From Variovorax sp. Sphag1AA (GTDB lineage Bacteria > Pseudomonadota > Gammaproteobacteria > Burkholderiales > Burkholderiaceae_C): a stretch of DNA of 64,000 nt. Shown here one piece after another: positions 1 through 8,551 of the stretch (its first letter is position 1; each line of letters opens with the position of its first letter). Made by a program: the position numbers and the translations under genes. The notes beneath the pieces were generated by a model that was not told the origin of the DNA, made no database searches, and saw only the letters and a list, made by a program, of their open reading frames with translations. The stretch spans positions 248,001 to 312,000 of the forward strand of contig NZ_JACHYC010000006.1 in NCBI RefSeq assembly GCF_014192575.1, read 5' to 3'.

Positions 1-1
1 T

Positions 2-259
2 CGTGCCGCTCTGGCCAAGGCGATGGCCAAGTTCCTGATCGTGAGCTTCACCACCGACTGGCGCTTCTCGCCCGCCCGTAGCCGCGAGATCGTGAAGGGG
101 CTGCTCGACAACCGGCGCAACGTGAGCTATGCCGAGATCGATGCGCCGCACGGTCACGATGCCTTTCTTCTCGACGACGTGCGCTACATGAGCGTTGTTC
201 GCTCCTACTTCGATCGCATCGCTGCATCGGTCACCCACAACGAGGGCGCATCGTCATGA
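2..259 (+). CDS. metX: Homoserine O-acyltransferase, C-terminal fragment
   Basis: Only the last 85 or so codons are in the window; the frame is open from the left edge. MetX proteins acylate homoserine in methionine synthesis and have an alpha/beta-hydrolase fold. The fragment shows the C-terminal part of the catalytic triad: an Asp in SFTTDWRFSP and a His in DAPHGHDAFL. The TGA stop overlaps the ATG of metW (ATGA), the usual metX-metW coupling of beta- and gammaproteobacteria. Whether the acyl donor is acetyl- or succinyl-CoA cannot be judged from this fragment. Confidence 0.9.
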   Translation, partial: RAALAKAMAKFLIVSFTTDWRFSPARSREIVKGLLDNRRNVSYAEIDAPHGHDAFLLDDVRYMSVVRSYFDRIAASVTHNEGASS

Positions 260-840
260 GCGACCTGGACACCCAACAGCTCATCGCGCGGCTCGTGCCG
301 GAAGGCTCCCGCGTGCTCGATCTCGGCTGCGGCGACGGCGCGCTGCTCGATCTTCTCCAACGCGAGCGCGGCTGCACTGGCTACGGCGTCGAGATTGCCG
401 ACGGCAACGTGTTGCATTGTGTCCGTCGTGGTGTCGACGTGATCCAGCTCAACCTCGACGAAGGTCTCGCCATGTTCGACGACGCGTCGTTCGACGTGGT
501 GCTTCAGATCGACACGCTCCAGCATCTGCGCAATGCGGAAGTCATGCTGCGCGAAACCGCGCGCGTCGGTCGCATCGGCGTCGTGGCCTTCCCGAACTTT
601 GCGCACTGGCCCAACCGCATCAGCATCGCCCGCGGCCGCATGCCGGTCACGAAGCGGCTGCCCTACCAGTGGTACGACACACCGAACATCCGCGTCGGCA
701 CGTTCAAGGACTTTGAAGTCCTCGCGGGCAAGAACCGGCTGCGCGTGCTCGACGCCTTCGGTCTCGAAAACGGACGCGAGGTCCGTTGGTTGCCCAATGC
801 TCGCGCGAGCACGGCCGTCTTCAAGTTCGAGCGCGGCTGA
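256..840 (+). CDS. metW: Methionine biosynthesis protein MetW
   Basis: This 194-residue protein is a class I SAM-dependent methyltransferase-fold protein of the MetW family. MetW works with MetX in methionine synthesis in proteobacteria, though its precise chemistry is unsettled. The SAM loop VLDLGCGDGALL lies near residues 20-31, and an acidic strand end (GYGVEIADGN) follows. The ATG overlaps the metX stop by four bases, which indicates translational coupling. The length is normal for the family. Confidence 0.92.
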   Translation: MSDLDTQQLIARLVPEGSRVLDLGCGDGALLDLLQRERGCTGYGVEIADGNVLHCVRRGVDVIQLNLDEGLAMFDDASFDVVLQIDTLQHLRNAEVMLRETARVGRIGVVAFPNFAHWPNRISIARGRMPVTKRLPYQWYDTPNIRVGTFKDFEVLAGKNRLRVLDAFGLENGREVRWLPNARASTAVFKFERG

Positions 841-869
841 ACGCACACGCGAGGCCCTTGGGGCAGCTC

Positions 870-1457
870 ATGTCGTTCACGCTGGCCGTTCCCGTTCATA
901 GCGAACTGATCATTCGCAAGAGCCGCTTCATCGGCTGCGTCCAGCCGGTTGCGGATCGGGCCGCGGCGCAAACTGTTGTCGCTGCCTTGCGAAGCGAACA
1001 TCCCGGTGCCGCACACGTGTGCTGGGCGCTGATGGCCGGGGGCCAGTCGGCAGCGAACGACGACGGAGAGCCCGGCGGCACGGCGGGCCGTCCGATGCTC
1101 GAAGTGCTTCGGCATCACGAGCTCGAAAGCGTGCTCGCAACGGTGGTGCGCTACTTTGGTGGCGTCAAGCTTGGGGCTGGTGGACTTGTGCGTGCCTACA
1201 CCGACAGCGTTGCCCAGGCACTGGCAGGTGCGGCGCTTGTTCCGTTGGTACGACAGCGCCAATTGCACTGCGCAGTGCCTTATGCGCTAGAGGGCATCGT
1301 GCGAAGAGAAATCGCAAGCGTCGGCGCCACGCTGAACGATGTGCGGCACGAGAGCCTGGTGCGCTTCGCTTTTGCTCTGCCGGAGCCTTCCGCAGACGAC
1401 TTCATCGCGCGGCTCGACGATGCGACGCAAGGTCGCGCTGCATGGTCGAAAGTTTGA
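870..1457 (+). CDS. YigZ/IMPACT family protein
   Basis: This 195-residue protein begins at MSFTLAVPVHSELIIRKSRF. The open frame extends upstream to 786, but that part overlaps metW and is not YigZ-like, so the ATG at 870 is preferred. The family core is clear: a K-S-R-F-I motif at the N-terminus, then DDGEPGGTAGRPML and VVRYFGGVKLGAGGLVRAY. YigZ/IMPACT proteins have an RNase PH-like fold and are tied to translation and stress in bacteria, with no settled biochemical role. It starts 29 bases after metW and may be the last gene of that operon. Confidence 0.9.
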   Translation: MSFTLAVPVHSELIIRKSRFIGCVQPVADRAAAQTVVAALRSEHPGAAHVCWALMAGGQSAANDDGEPGGTAGRPMLEVLRHHELESVLATVVRYFGGVKLGAGGLVRAYTDSVAQALAGAALVPLVRQRQLHCAVPYALEGIVRREIASVGATLNDVRHESLVRFAFALPEPSADDFIARLDDATQGRAAWSKV

Positions 1458-1589
1458 TCGAGCACTCGAGAGAAAACGAAAGTGTTGATTCGCGCGTGCG
1501 CATGACTTATTCGGTTACGCCTCTTGCGCAATGAAGTGCCGCCAAGCGTAAAGGCGTTCTTAGGATAGGCGTTTTCGAGGAGCTCCCCA

Positions 1590-2123
1590 TTGGCTACACA
1601 GTCCCCCTTCTTCGGCAAGCGTGATCGCGAAGCCGACAATCTCACGTCCCGTCCCGCGCCGCTGATGGGTTCCGGCACCAATCTCTCGGGCACGCCCGTC
1701 AATCCGTCGACCCTCACCACGCAAGCTGCCAATGCTGCTGCGAGCGTCGCCAAGGAAGGCGGCAGCAAGCTCACCGTCGGCCCGAACATCAAGCTCAAGG
1801 GCGTCGAGATCACGGACTGCGACACGCTCGTGGTCGAAGGTCTGGTCGAAGCGACGATGGATTCGCGTGTGATGCAGATCGCGGAGCAAGGCGCGTTCAA
1901 GGGGTCGGCCGAGATCGACATCGCCGAGATCCGCGGCCTGTTCGACGGCAACCTCACCGTTCGCGAGAAGCTCGTCATTCATTCGACCGGCAAGGTCACC
2001 GGCAAGATCCGCTACGGCAAGATCGTCATCGAGGAAGGCGGCCAGCTTTCCGGCGAGATCAGCTTCGGCGCAGCCACGTCGGGCAGCAAGCCCGCCGCGT
2101 CCTCGCTGCAAGCCGCAGCCTGA
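1590..2123 (+). CDS. Bactofilin family cytoskeletal protein
   Basis: This 177-residue protein has a disordered N-terminal tail (about residues 1-60, rich in Ser/Thr/Pro) followed by the right-handed beta-helix repeat of bactofilins. Typical turns are GVEITDCDTLVVEG, GAFKGSAEID and STGKVTGKIRYGKIVIEEGG. Bactofilins polymerise without nucleotides and scaffold cell-envelope or shape functions. The start is TTG: a good Shine-Dalgarno (AGGAG, 1579-1583) lies just upstream and no in-frame ATG precedes the conserved region. A strong hairpin plus T-run follows at 2152-2182. The C-terminus is Ala/Ser rich. Confidence 0.9.
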   Translation: MATQSPFFGKRDREADNLTSRPAPLMGSGTNLSGTPVNPSTLTTQAANAAASVAKEGGSKLTVGPNIKLKGVEITDCDTLVVEGLVEATMDSRVMQIAEQGAFKGSAEIDIAEIRGLFDGNLTVREKLVIHSTGKVTGKIRYGKIVIEEGGQLSGEISFGAATSGSKPAASSLQAAA

Positions 2124-2130
2124 GGCGCGC

Positions 2131-2952
2131 TCAGCGCAACCGCTCGATCAAGGCACCGGCAGCCGCCGGTGCCTTTTCTTTTGCGCCGTTGATGAAGAAC
2201 ACGAACACATCGCGCGCATCCGAGCCCTTCTTCTTCCCTTCGTCGACCAGTGCCAGCGACGAAGGCGCACCGCCCTTCGCCCAGGTCTTCGCGTTGTCGG
2301 CCCATTCGTCGAGCGCCTTCGGCGCGTAGCCCGCGCTGTACTTCGCATCGCTGTTCATCAAGCGCGCGTAGACGAAGTCGCCCGTGAGGTCGGCGATCGC
2401 TGGAAATTTCGGCGAATCAGTGAACACCGTTGCCACCTTGTATTTGCGCGCCAGCGCGAGGTACTCGGCGGTGCGGAAGCTCTCGTGGCGCACGTCGAGC
2501 ACATGCCGCAGCGCAAGGCTGCCCTCCTTCTTCGGCAGCAGTTCGAGAAAGCCCGCGAGGTCCTCGGGGTCGAAGACTTTCGTCGGCATGAACTGCCACA
2601 CGATCGGTCCGAGCTTGCTGCCGAGTTCGCCGATTCCGCTTTCCACAAAACGCCGGATCGAGTCGCCGGCCGTCGCGAGCTCCTTGCGGTTGGTCGAAAA
2701 GCGCGAGGCCTTGAGCGAGAAAACGAAGTCTTCGGGTGTCTCGTCGTGCCACTTCTTGAAACTTGCCGGCCTGAAAGTGCTGTAGTACGTGCCGTTGACC
2801 TCGATGGCGGTCAGGTGGCGACTTGCGTAGTTGAGTTCCTGCGCATGCGGAAGACCGGCCGGATAGAAGTTGTCGCGCCATGGTTCGTACGTCCACCCGC
2901 CGATGCCGACACGGATGCGTTGCGATGCGGAGACCTCGGTGTGCGGGGGCAT
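2131..2952 (-). CDS. DUF72 domain protein (YecE-like)
   Basis: This 273-residue protein is of the DUF72 family, a TIM-barrel-like fold of unknown function. Recognisable elements are IRVGIGGWTYEPWRDNFYP at the N-terminus, LTAIEVNGTYYSTFRPASFKKW, FVFSLKASRF, PIVWQFMP and LDVRHESF. An upstream TTG at 2970 could add six residues, but the ATG at 2952 has a GAGGA Shine-Dalgarno at the right distance. It is convergent with the bactofilin gene, and its 3' end contains that gene's terminator hairpin. Confidence 0.88.
   Translation of the reverse strand: MPPHTEVSASQRIRVGIGGWTYEPWRDNFYPAGLPHAQELNYASRHLTAIEVNGTYYSTFRPASFKKWHDETPEDFVFSLKASRFSTNRKELATAGDSIRRFVESGIGELGSKLGPIVWQFMPTKVFDPEDLAGFLELLPKKEGSLALRHVLDVRHESFRTAEYLALARKYKVATVFTDSPKFPAIADLTGDFVYARLMNSDAKYSAGYAPKALDEWADNAKTWAKGGAPSSLALVDEGKKKGSDARDVFVFFINGAKEKAPAAAGALIERLR
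2152..2182 (+). terminator. Intrinsic terminator of the bactofilin gene
   Basis: A perfect 9-bp stem GGCACCGGC / GCCGGTGCC (2152-2160 and 2165-2173) with a 4-base loop is followed by TTTTCTTTT. It lies 29 bases after the bactofilin stop and inside the 3' coding end of the convergent DUF72 gene, where it encodes the Ala/Pro-rich C-terminal tail. Confidence 0.8.
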
Positions 2953-3074
2953 GGCAGTCCTCGGGAGCAATGGCGAAGCCCGCCTTTTAGCGCATAGGGT
3001 GGCGGGTTGTCACCCGCACGCGCGGCGCCGATACGCACTAACATCCTTTTTCTCACCCCGCGGAGTACCTTTCA

Positions 3075-4571
3075 ATGAACGCCCCCCTCCATCGCGAAAT
3101 GCCGGCCGGCCTGCTTGACGCCGAGCGCGCGCTCTCCGATGTCTCGTCCAAGTGGGACAACGACATCGTCCGGCAACTCACCGACTACATCGCGATCCCG
3201 GCCAAGTCGCCAGGCTTTGACAAGGAATGGGCGCAGAACGGCTATCTCGAAACGGTGCTGCGCAATGCGGCAGCCTGGGTCGAGGCGCAGAAGGTCGAAG
3301 GGCTCAAGCTCGAGATCGTGCGTCTCGAAGGCCGCACGCCGGTGCTCTTCTTCGAGGTGCCGGCCACGGGCACGAGCATGAGCGAAACCGTGCTGATGTA
3401 CGGCCATCTGGACAAGCAGCCCGAGTTCACCGGTTGGCGCAACGACCTGGGCCCGTGGACTCCGAAGTACGAAAACGGCCTCCTCTACGGCCGTGGCGGC
3501 GCGGATGACGGCTATGCGGTGTACGCGAGCGTTGCCGCGATCCAGGCGCTGAAGGCGCAAGGCGCGGCGCATCCGCGCATCGTCGGTCTGATCGAGACCT
3601 GCGAGGAATCCGGCTCTTACGACCTGCTGCCCTACGTGGATGCGCTGCGTCCGCGCCTGGGCGACGTATCGCTCGTCATCTGCCTCGATTCCGGTGCGGG
3701 CAACTACGACCAGCTCTGGCTCACCACTTCGCTGCGCGGCATGGCCAGCGGCACGTTGAAGGTCGAGATCCTCACGGAAGGCGTTCATTCGGGCGATGCC
3801 TCTGGCCTCGTGCCTTCGAGCTTCCGCATCATGCGGCAGGTGCTCGACCGCCTCGAGGACAGCAAGACCGGCCGTCTCCTGCCTCAAAGCTTCCATTGCG
3901 AAGTGCCTGCCGAAAGGCTCGCCCAGGCCAAGGCGACGGCCGGGATCCTCGGCGAAGAGGTCTACAAGCGCTTCCCGTGGGCGCACTATGACTGCGGTGG
4001 CGCGACGGCTTTCGCATTGCCGACCACGACCGATCCGGTCGAGGCGCTGCTCAACCGCACCTGGAAGCCTACGCTTTCCGTCACTGGCGCCGAAGGCTTC
4101 CCGGCGTTGAAGGATGCGGGCAACGTGCTGCGTCCGTACACCGCATTCAAGCTGTCGCTGCGCCTTCCGCCGCTGGTCGATGCGGGCCAGGCGGTGCAGC
4201 AACTCAAGACGCTGCTCGAAGACAACGCGCCCTATCAGGCCAGGGTCACTTTCGACGGCCATGGCGGCGCGACCGGATGGAATGCGCCTGAGACGGCACC
4301 GTGGTTCGAGCGTGCGCTCAATGCGGCATCGCGCGCGCATTTCGGTGCGGACTGCGGCTACATCGGCCAGGGCGGCACCATCCCGCTGATGAACATGCTG
4401 AGCGTCGGATTCCCGAAGGCGCAGATGATGGTCTGCGGCGTGCTGGGCCCGAAGAGCAACGCGCACGGACCGAATGAATTCCTGCACGTGCCCTACGCGA
4501 AGAAGCTGACGGCCGCCGTGGCGGAGGTCATCGCCGCCTTGCCGGTAGCTGCCGCCGCCGCTGTCGCTTGA
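3075..4571 (+). CDS. M20 family zinc dipeptidase/metallopeptidase
   Basis: This 498-residue cytoplasmic enzyme has no signal peptide. M20 metal and catalytic motifs are present: GHLDKQPE (His111, Asp113), GGADDGYA (Asp144, Asp145) and ETCEESGS (Glu177 as base, Glu178 as ligand), with a later dimerisation lid domain. Overall it resembles the carnosinase/succinyl-diaminopimelate desuccinylase branch, so a dipeptidase role is likely, but the substrate cannot be read from sequence. A GGAG lies upstream of the ATG. The stop overlaps the possible TTG start of the next gene, so the two are probably co-transcribed. Confidence 0.9.
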   Translation: MNAPLHREMPAGLLDAERALSDVSSKWDNDIVRQLTDYIAIPAKSPGFDKEWAQNGYLETVLRNAAAWVEAQKVEGLKLEIVRLEGRTPVLFFEVPATGTSMSETVLMYGHLDKQPEFTGWRNDLGPWTPKYENGLLYGRGGADDGYAVYASVAAIQALKAQGAAHPRIVGLIETCEESGSYDLLPYVDALRPRLGDVSLVICLDSGAGNYDQLWLTTSLRGMASGTLKVEILTEGVHSGDASGLVPSSFRIMRQVLDRLEDSKTGRLLPQSFHCEVPAERLAQAKATAGILGEEVYKRFPWAHYDCGGATAFALPTTTDPVEALLNRTWKPTLSVTGAEGFPALKDAGNVLRPYTAFKLSLRLPPLVDAGQAVQQLKTLLEDNAPYQARVTFDGHGGATGWNAPETAPWFERALNAASRAHFGADCGYIGQGGTIPLMNMLSVGFPKAQMMVCGVLGPKSNAHGPNEFLHVPYAKKLTAAVAEVIAALPVAAAAAVA

Positions 4572-5413
4572 GGTCGCTGCCCGCACCTCGAATGCTGCGC
4601 ACGCCCGACGGCGAAACGCTGGCGGTGCGCGACTGGCCTGTGGAGTCTGGTGCTGCGCGGGCGGTGGTCGTCGTGGTCCACGGACTCGGCGAGCACGCGG
4701 GCCGCTATGCCCATGTCGCCGAGCGGCTCAGCGATTGGGGCTTCGAGGTTCGCGCCGTCGATCACTACGGACATGGCGAATCGAGCGGTGCACGCGGCGG
4801 ATTGCCGACCGTGCATCGACTGCTCGACGATCTTGCGCTCGTCATCGACGACACACGGCAGGCGCACCCAGCGCTGCCATTGGTGTTGCTGGGGCACAGC
4901 CTCGGTGGGCTGGTGGCGGCAAGTTTCGTTGCGCGTGGCGTTCGCCCGATCGATGCGTTGGTGCTGTCGTCGCCTGCACTCGATCCCGGCCTGAGCGCGT
5001 TTCAGAAATTCCTCGTCGCCACGCTTTCACGCATCGCGCCGACGCTGCGGGTGGGCAATGGGCTCGATCTCCAATACCTGTCGCACGATCCCGCTGTCAT
5101 GCAGGCCTACCGTGCGGATACCTTGTGCCATGACCGAATCGGCGCGCGGCTGGCGCGATTCCTTGCTGACGAAGGCGCCAACGTGCAGGCTGCTGCGGCC
5201 CGATGGGCTGTGCCCACCCTGTTGATCTACGCGGGCGCCGATCGGCTCGTGAGCCCGGCCGGCAGTCGTGCTTTCGCGCAGGCCGCGCCGCCATCGATGG
5301 TCAGTACGACCTGCTACACGGACCACTACCACGAGATCTTCAACGAGCGCGATGCCGAGCCCGTCTTCGAGCGGCTCCGGACCTGGCTCGATGAGCGCTT
5401 CGTCAAGCCCTAG
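4568..5413 (+). CDS. Alpha/beta hydrolase, monoacylglycerol lipase-like
   Basis: This 281-residue serine hydrolase of the lysophospholipase/monoacylglycerol-lipase group shows HGLGEHAGRYAHVAERL (oxyanion region), DHYGHGESSG, the nucleophile elbow GHSLGG, the acid in IYAGADRLV and the base in TDHYHEIFNE. It is cytoplasmic by sequence. Two starts are possible: TTG at 4568, overlapping the upstream M20 stop, and ATG at 4592 (MLRTPDGETLAV). The latter matches the family's usual N-terminus, the former gives translational coupling. Its stop meets the stop of the convergent MFS gene. Confidence 0.87.
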   Translation: MRSLPAPRMLRTPDGETLAVRDWPVESGAARAVVVVVHGLGEHAGRYAHVAERLSDWGFEVRAVDHYGHGESSGARGGLPTVHRLLDDLALVIDDTRQAHPALPLVLLGHSLGGLVAASFVARGVRPIDALVLSSPALDPGLSAFQKFLVATLSRIAPTLRVGNGLDLQYLSHDPAVMQAYRADTLCHDRIGARLARFLADEGANVQAAAARWAVPTLLIYAGADRLVSPAGSRAFAQAAPPSMVSTTCYTDHYHEIFNERDAEPVFERLRTWLDERFVKP

Positions 5414-6579
5414 GCGATTGCGGGCGCAATGCGCCGGCGCGCAAGCCAGAGCAAACTGAGGCCAGTCAGCGCCAACGGAACCAGCGATCCGAAGTTCAGC
5501 AGACGCCATCCCTGCGTTGTGACCAGAACGCCCGACGCGAAGGACGTGACCGCGAGCGTGGCGAACATGCAGAAATTGAGCGCGCCTTGTGCGCGGTCCT
5601 TCTCTTCGGCTGTGAAGGTGGTCAGGGACAACGTGGTGGCACCGGTGAAGAGGAAGTTCCATCCGAGGCCAAGCAGGAACAGCGCGATCACGAACTGCTG
5701 CAGGTCTACGCCGGACAGTGCCACTGCAACGCACGCCAGATTGAGCAGAAGCCCGGTGCCCATCACCGGCAGCACGCCGAGACGCCGAATCAAGTGGCCC
5801 GTGAAGAAGCCCGGCGCGAACATGCCGATCACGTGCCACTCGAGAACGAACGCGACGTCCTCGAACGGCAGGCTGCAGACTTGCATCGCGATCGGCGTGG
5901 CCGCCATCAGCAGGTTCATCACGCCGAAGCCCAGTGAGCCGGCAACCGCGGCCACGATGAATGCCGGCTGGCGCGCGATCTCCGCCAGTGAGCGTCCCCC
6001 TGCCGCTGCGCTCTTGGCCATCGGGGCGGGGAAGTCGATGAACTGCATCATCGCCATCGAAATCAGCGCGACGATGGCCAGCGCGATGTACGCGCCGGCA
6101 AAGGGCACTTCGAACCAGTTGCGCGTGACCGCCGCGAGATTCGGACCGGCGACGGCGCCGATCAGGCCGCCGGCCATCACCAGCGAGACCGCCTTCTCGC
6201 GCCAGTCGGGAGCGGCAAGTTCCGCCGCAGCAAAACGATAGAGGTTGGCGTTCGCGTTGTAGTAGCCGGCCACGACGGTCGCGAAGCAGAGGAGCCAGAA
6301 CTCTTTCCACATTGCCGCCTGCGCGGACAGCAGGGCCGCAACCAGAGCCACCAACAGCCCGATCTGGAATGAGCGCCGGCGACCGAAGCGGCGCTGCGTC
6401 CGTGCCACGAGGCCCGTCGACAGCGCACCGCCCACCACATAGGCCATGACCGGAAGCGTCGCCATCCATCCGCGCGGCGCGAGCGAGAGCCCGACGAGGC
6501 CGTTGATCGCAATGAAGGCGACATTGTTCGTGAGGAACAGTCCTTGGCAGAAGGTCAGCAGCCAGAGATTGCGGTTCAT
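5410..6579 (-). CDS. MFS transporter
   Basis: This 389-residue major facilitator has about twelve hydrophobic segments. The cytoplasmic loop between TM2 and TM3 carries the basic motif RTQRRFGRRRSFQIG, a variant of MFS motif A. The start is taken at MNRNLWLLTFCQGLFLTNN (6579) because the upstream extension to 6630 is not membrane-like and overlaps a terminator hairpin. The substrate is unknown; YNFM-like drug or metabolite exporters are the closest resemblance. It is convergent with the hydrolase gene. Confidence 0.88.
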   Translation of the reverse strand: MNRNLWLLTFCQGLFLTNNVAFIAINGLVGLSLAPRGWMATLPVMAYVVGGALSTGLVARTQRRFGRRRSFQIGLLVALVAALLSAQAAMWKEFWLLCFATVVAGYYNANANLYRFAAAELAAPDWREKAVSLVMAGGLIGAVAGPNLAAVTRNWFEVPFAGAYIALAIVALISMAMMQFIDFPAPMAKSAAAGGRSLAEIARQPAFIVAAVAGSLGFGVMNLLMAATPIAMQVCSLPFEDVAFVLEWHVIGMFAPGFFTGHLIRRLGVLPVMGTGLLLNLACVAVALSGVDLQQFVIALFLLGLGWNFLFTGATTLSLTTFTAEEKDRAQGALNFCMFATLAVTSFASGVLVTTQGWRLLNFGSLVPLALTGLSLLWLARRRIAPAIA

Positions 6580-6604
6580 GGAGTTGTTATGCAGTGGACT
6601 CACG

Positions 6605-6627
6605 AAAATGGCGCCTCGCGGCGCCAT
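6605..6627 (-). terminator. Probable terminator downstream of the YidB gene
   Basis: A perfect palindromic stem ATGGCGCC / GGCGCCAT around a TCGC loop (6608-6627) is followed on the minus strand by TTTT. It sits between the yidB-like gene and the MFS gene, both on the minus strand, and would end or attenuate yidB transcription. The T-run is short. Confidence 0.5.
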
Positions 6628-6662
6628 CAATGCTGGGGACAGACAAGCGGGCCGTGCGCCCG

Positions 6663-7130
6663 TCAGCCCTTTTGGAGAAGTCCGCTCAGCGAAGAGAGCA
6701 GGTCGTCATGGTTGCCGAGGCCTTCCGCCGGAACTTGTCCCTTGGGCGTGAGGTGGTCGATCAGCGTCGGCAGCAGCGTGGCGAGCAATGGCAGCAGGGT
6801 CGCGCTGTTCATGCCGAGTTTCTGTGCGATGCCCGAGACGACGTCGCTGCCGAGGACGTCGTGAAGTTGCCCGCCAGAGATCGGCGCGTTCTCGCCATGG
6901 CCGATCCACGAGCCGATGACATCGCCCATGCCTGCCTGCTCGAACTTCGACACGAGTCCGCCCAACCCGCCTTGGTCGCCGTTGTTGGCCAGCAGGCCGC
7001 CGAGTGCGCCCGCGATGTTGCCCAGATCACCGAGCCCGCCAGGGCCGCCGAGACTACCGATACCGCCTGCCTGTGGTTGCGGCTGTGCGCCGCCGAGCAC
7101 TTGTCCGAGAACCGAATCGAGCAATCCCAT
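6663..7130 (-). CDS. YidB/DUF937 family protein
   Basis: This 155-residue protein begins at MGLLDSVLGQVLGG, the hallmark N-terminus of YidB-like proteins. A Gly/Gln-rich linker (residues about 18-60) and a helical domain follow, with GLVSKFEQAGMGDVIGSWIGHGENAPISGGQLHDVLG. The function is unknown. The ATG at 7130 has an AGGAG Shine-Dalgarno, and the frame's upstream extension overlaps the end of the next gene. There is no signal peptide or TM segment. It lies immediately downstream of the secreted M20 peptidase, probably in one transcript. Confidence 0.87.
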   Translation of the reverse strand: MGLLDSVLGQVLGGAQPQPQAGGIGSLGGPGGLGDLGNIAGALGGLLANNGDQGGLGGLVSKFEQAGMGDVIGSWIGHGENAPISGGQLHDVLGSDVVSGIAQKLGMNSATLLPLLATLLPTLIDHLTPKGQVPAEGLGNHDDLLSSLSGLLQKG

Positions 7131-7167
7131 GATGGGCTCCTGAGAGATGCAATAGAAGGAATGCGCC

Positions 7168-8523
7168 TTACTTGGAGCGCGGCGGGCGCTTCGGCAGCAG
7201 TGGTTCGCTGACACCCTGTACGCCGACCAGTCCGAGCACGGTCACCAAGGCATTCTGCGCGCCCTTCCACCCCTCTGTCACGTCGATCCATTCGGAGAGT
7301 GCGTGAAAGCCGCCGGTCTTGCCGCCGCTGCCGATGATGATCGCAGGGATGCCGAGCGACATCGGCACATTGGCGTCGGTGCTCGCGCCTGACAACAGCG
7401 TCTTGTGACCGAAGGCCGAATTGGCGCGCACGGCGGCTTCGACAATCACGGAGTCCGATCCGGTGCGACCACCGGGCCGATCGCCGATCAGCTTGGTGGT
7501 GGCGCTCAGGGTCGAGACGTTCCAGCGCTTGTTCTCCTCCGCCACCGCTTCGTCGATTGCGGCCAGGACCTTCTTCTCGGTATCGAGCAGCGCGGTCATG
7601 TCGTCAGACCGGATGTCCACCGCCATGCGCGCGTCCGGCGCGATCGTGTTGACCGAGGTGCCGCCGTTCACGAGGCCGACGGTGAACGTCGTCTTGGGAA
7701 AGCTCGGCGTCTTGATGTCGGCGATCTTCGCGATCGCGCGGCCCATGCCGTGGATCGCGCTGGGCACCTGACCGAAGGCCGCGTAGCTGTGGCCGCCCGG
7801 GCCCTTGAAGTTCACCTCGTAGCGGTGGCTGGCCGTGCCGAGCACCAGCACGTTGCCGTCAGGGGCTGGCTCGAGGCCAACCATCCCGTCGATGTCGAGG
7901 TGATCGCGGAAGATGGCTTTCATGCCGCGGAGGTTGCCGAGTTCTTCCTCGCCGACGTTGCCGACGAACACCAGATCGCCAACGGTCTGGATCTTGTTGT
8001 CGTTCAGCACCTTGAGCCATGACAGGAGCACCGAGAGCCCGCGCGTGTCGTCGGAGATCCCGGGTGCATAGAGCTTGCCGTCGCGCTCCTTCACTTTCAC
8101 GTCGGTTCCGGCCGGGAAGACGGTGTCGAGATGCGCAGAGATCAGCAGCTTCGGGCCGTTGCCGGTGCCCTTGCGAATGCCGATCACGTTGCCTTCGGCG
8201 TCGATCTTCGCGTCACTCAGGCCGAAGGCCTTCAGGCGCGCAAGAAAGGCCTCGGCGCGCTTCTGTTCCTTGAAGGGCGGAGCCTCGATCTCGGTGAGCA
8301 TCCTCAGGTCTTCGATCGAGCGTTCGTGGTCGGCCTTGACTGCTTCGAGGAGGTCCTTGATGGCTGGTGCAGCGAGGAGCTGCGTATAGGCCTGATCGAC
8401 TGCGGGACGCACCTGCGAAGGCGTCGGAGCGACGGCGTTGCTCTGGGCCTGCGCACCTGCCGCGACGCAAAGCGCGGCGAGCATCACGGGGGCGAATCGA
8501 ATGGAGGAAAGACGGAATGACAT
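7168..8523 (-). CDS. Exported M20/M25/M40 family peptidase
   Basis: This 451-residue peptidase carries a cleavable signal peptide: FRLSSIRFAPVMLAALCVAA followed by GAQAQ. M20 motifs follow: ISAHLDTVFPAG (His and Asp ligands), GISDDTRGL (Asp) and GNVGEEELGN (Glu pair), then a dimerisation domain with GGHSYAAFG. PepT-like tripeptidases are the nearest family resemblance; the signal peptide predicts a periplasmic enzyme. The start is set at 8523, since the upstream extension is Arg/Cys-rich and not signal-like. Its substrate is unknown. Confidence 0.88.
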   Translation of the reverse strand: MSFRLSSIRFAPVMLAALCVAAGAQAQSNAVAPTPSQVRPAVDQAYTQLLAAPAIKDLLEAVKADHERSIEDLRMLTEIEAPPFKEQKRAEAFLARLKAFGLSDAKIDAEGNVIGIRKGTGNGPKLLISAHLDTVFPAGTDVKVKERDGKLYAPGISDDTRGLSVLLSWLKVLNDNKIQTVGDLVFVGNVGEEELGNLRGMKAIFRDHLDIDGMVGLEPAPDGNVLVLGTASHRYEVNFKGPGGHSYAAFGQVPSAIHGMGRAIAKIADIKTPSFPKTTFTVGLVNGGTSVNTIAPDARMAVDIRSDDMTALLDTEKKVLAAIDEAVAEENKRWNVSTLSATTKLIGDRPGGRTGSDSVIVEAAVRANSAFGHKTLLSGASTDANVPMSLGIPAIIIGSGGKTGGFHALSEWIDVTEGWKGAQNALVTVLGLVGVQGVSEPLLPKRPPRSK

Positions 8524-8551
8524 GAGATCGTGAGGAATCGGGGCGTTGCAG

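Noticed and set aside
786..869. Upstream extension of the YigZ frame into metW
   Set aside because: The 28 extra codons overlap metW and are unlike YigZ N-termini; the ATG at 870 gives the family start.
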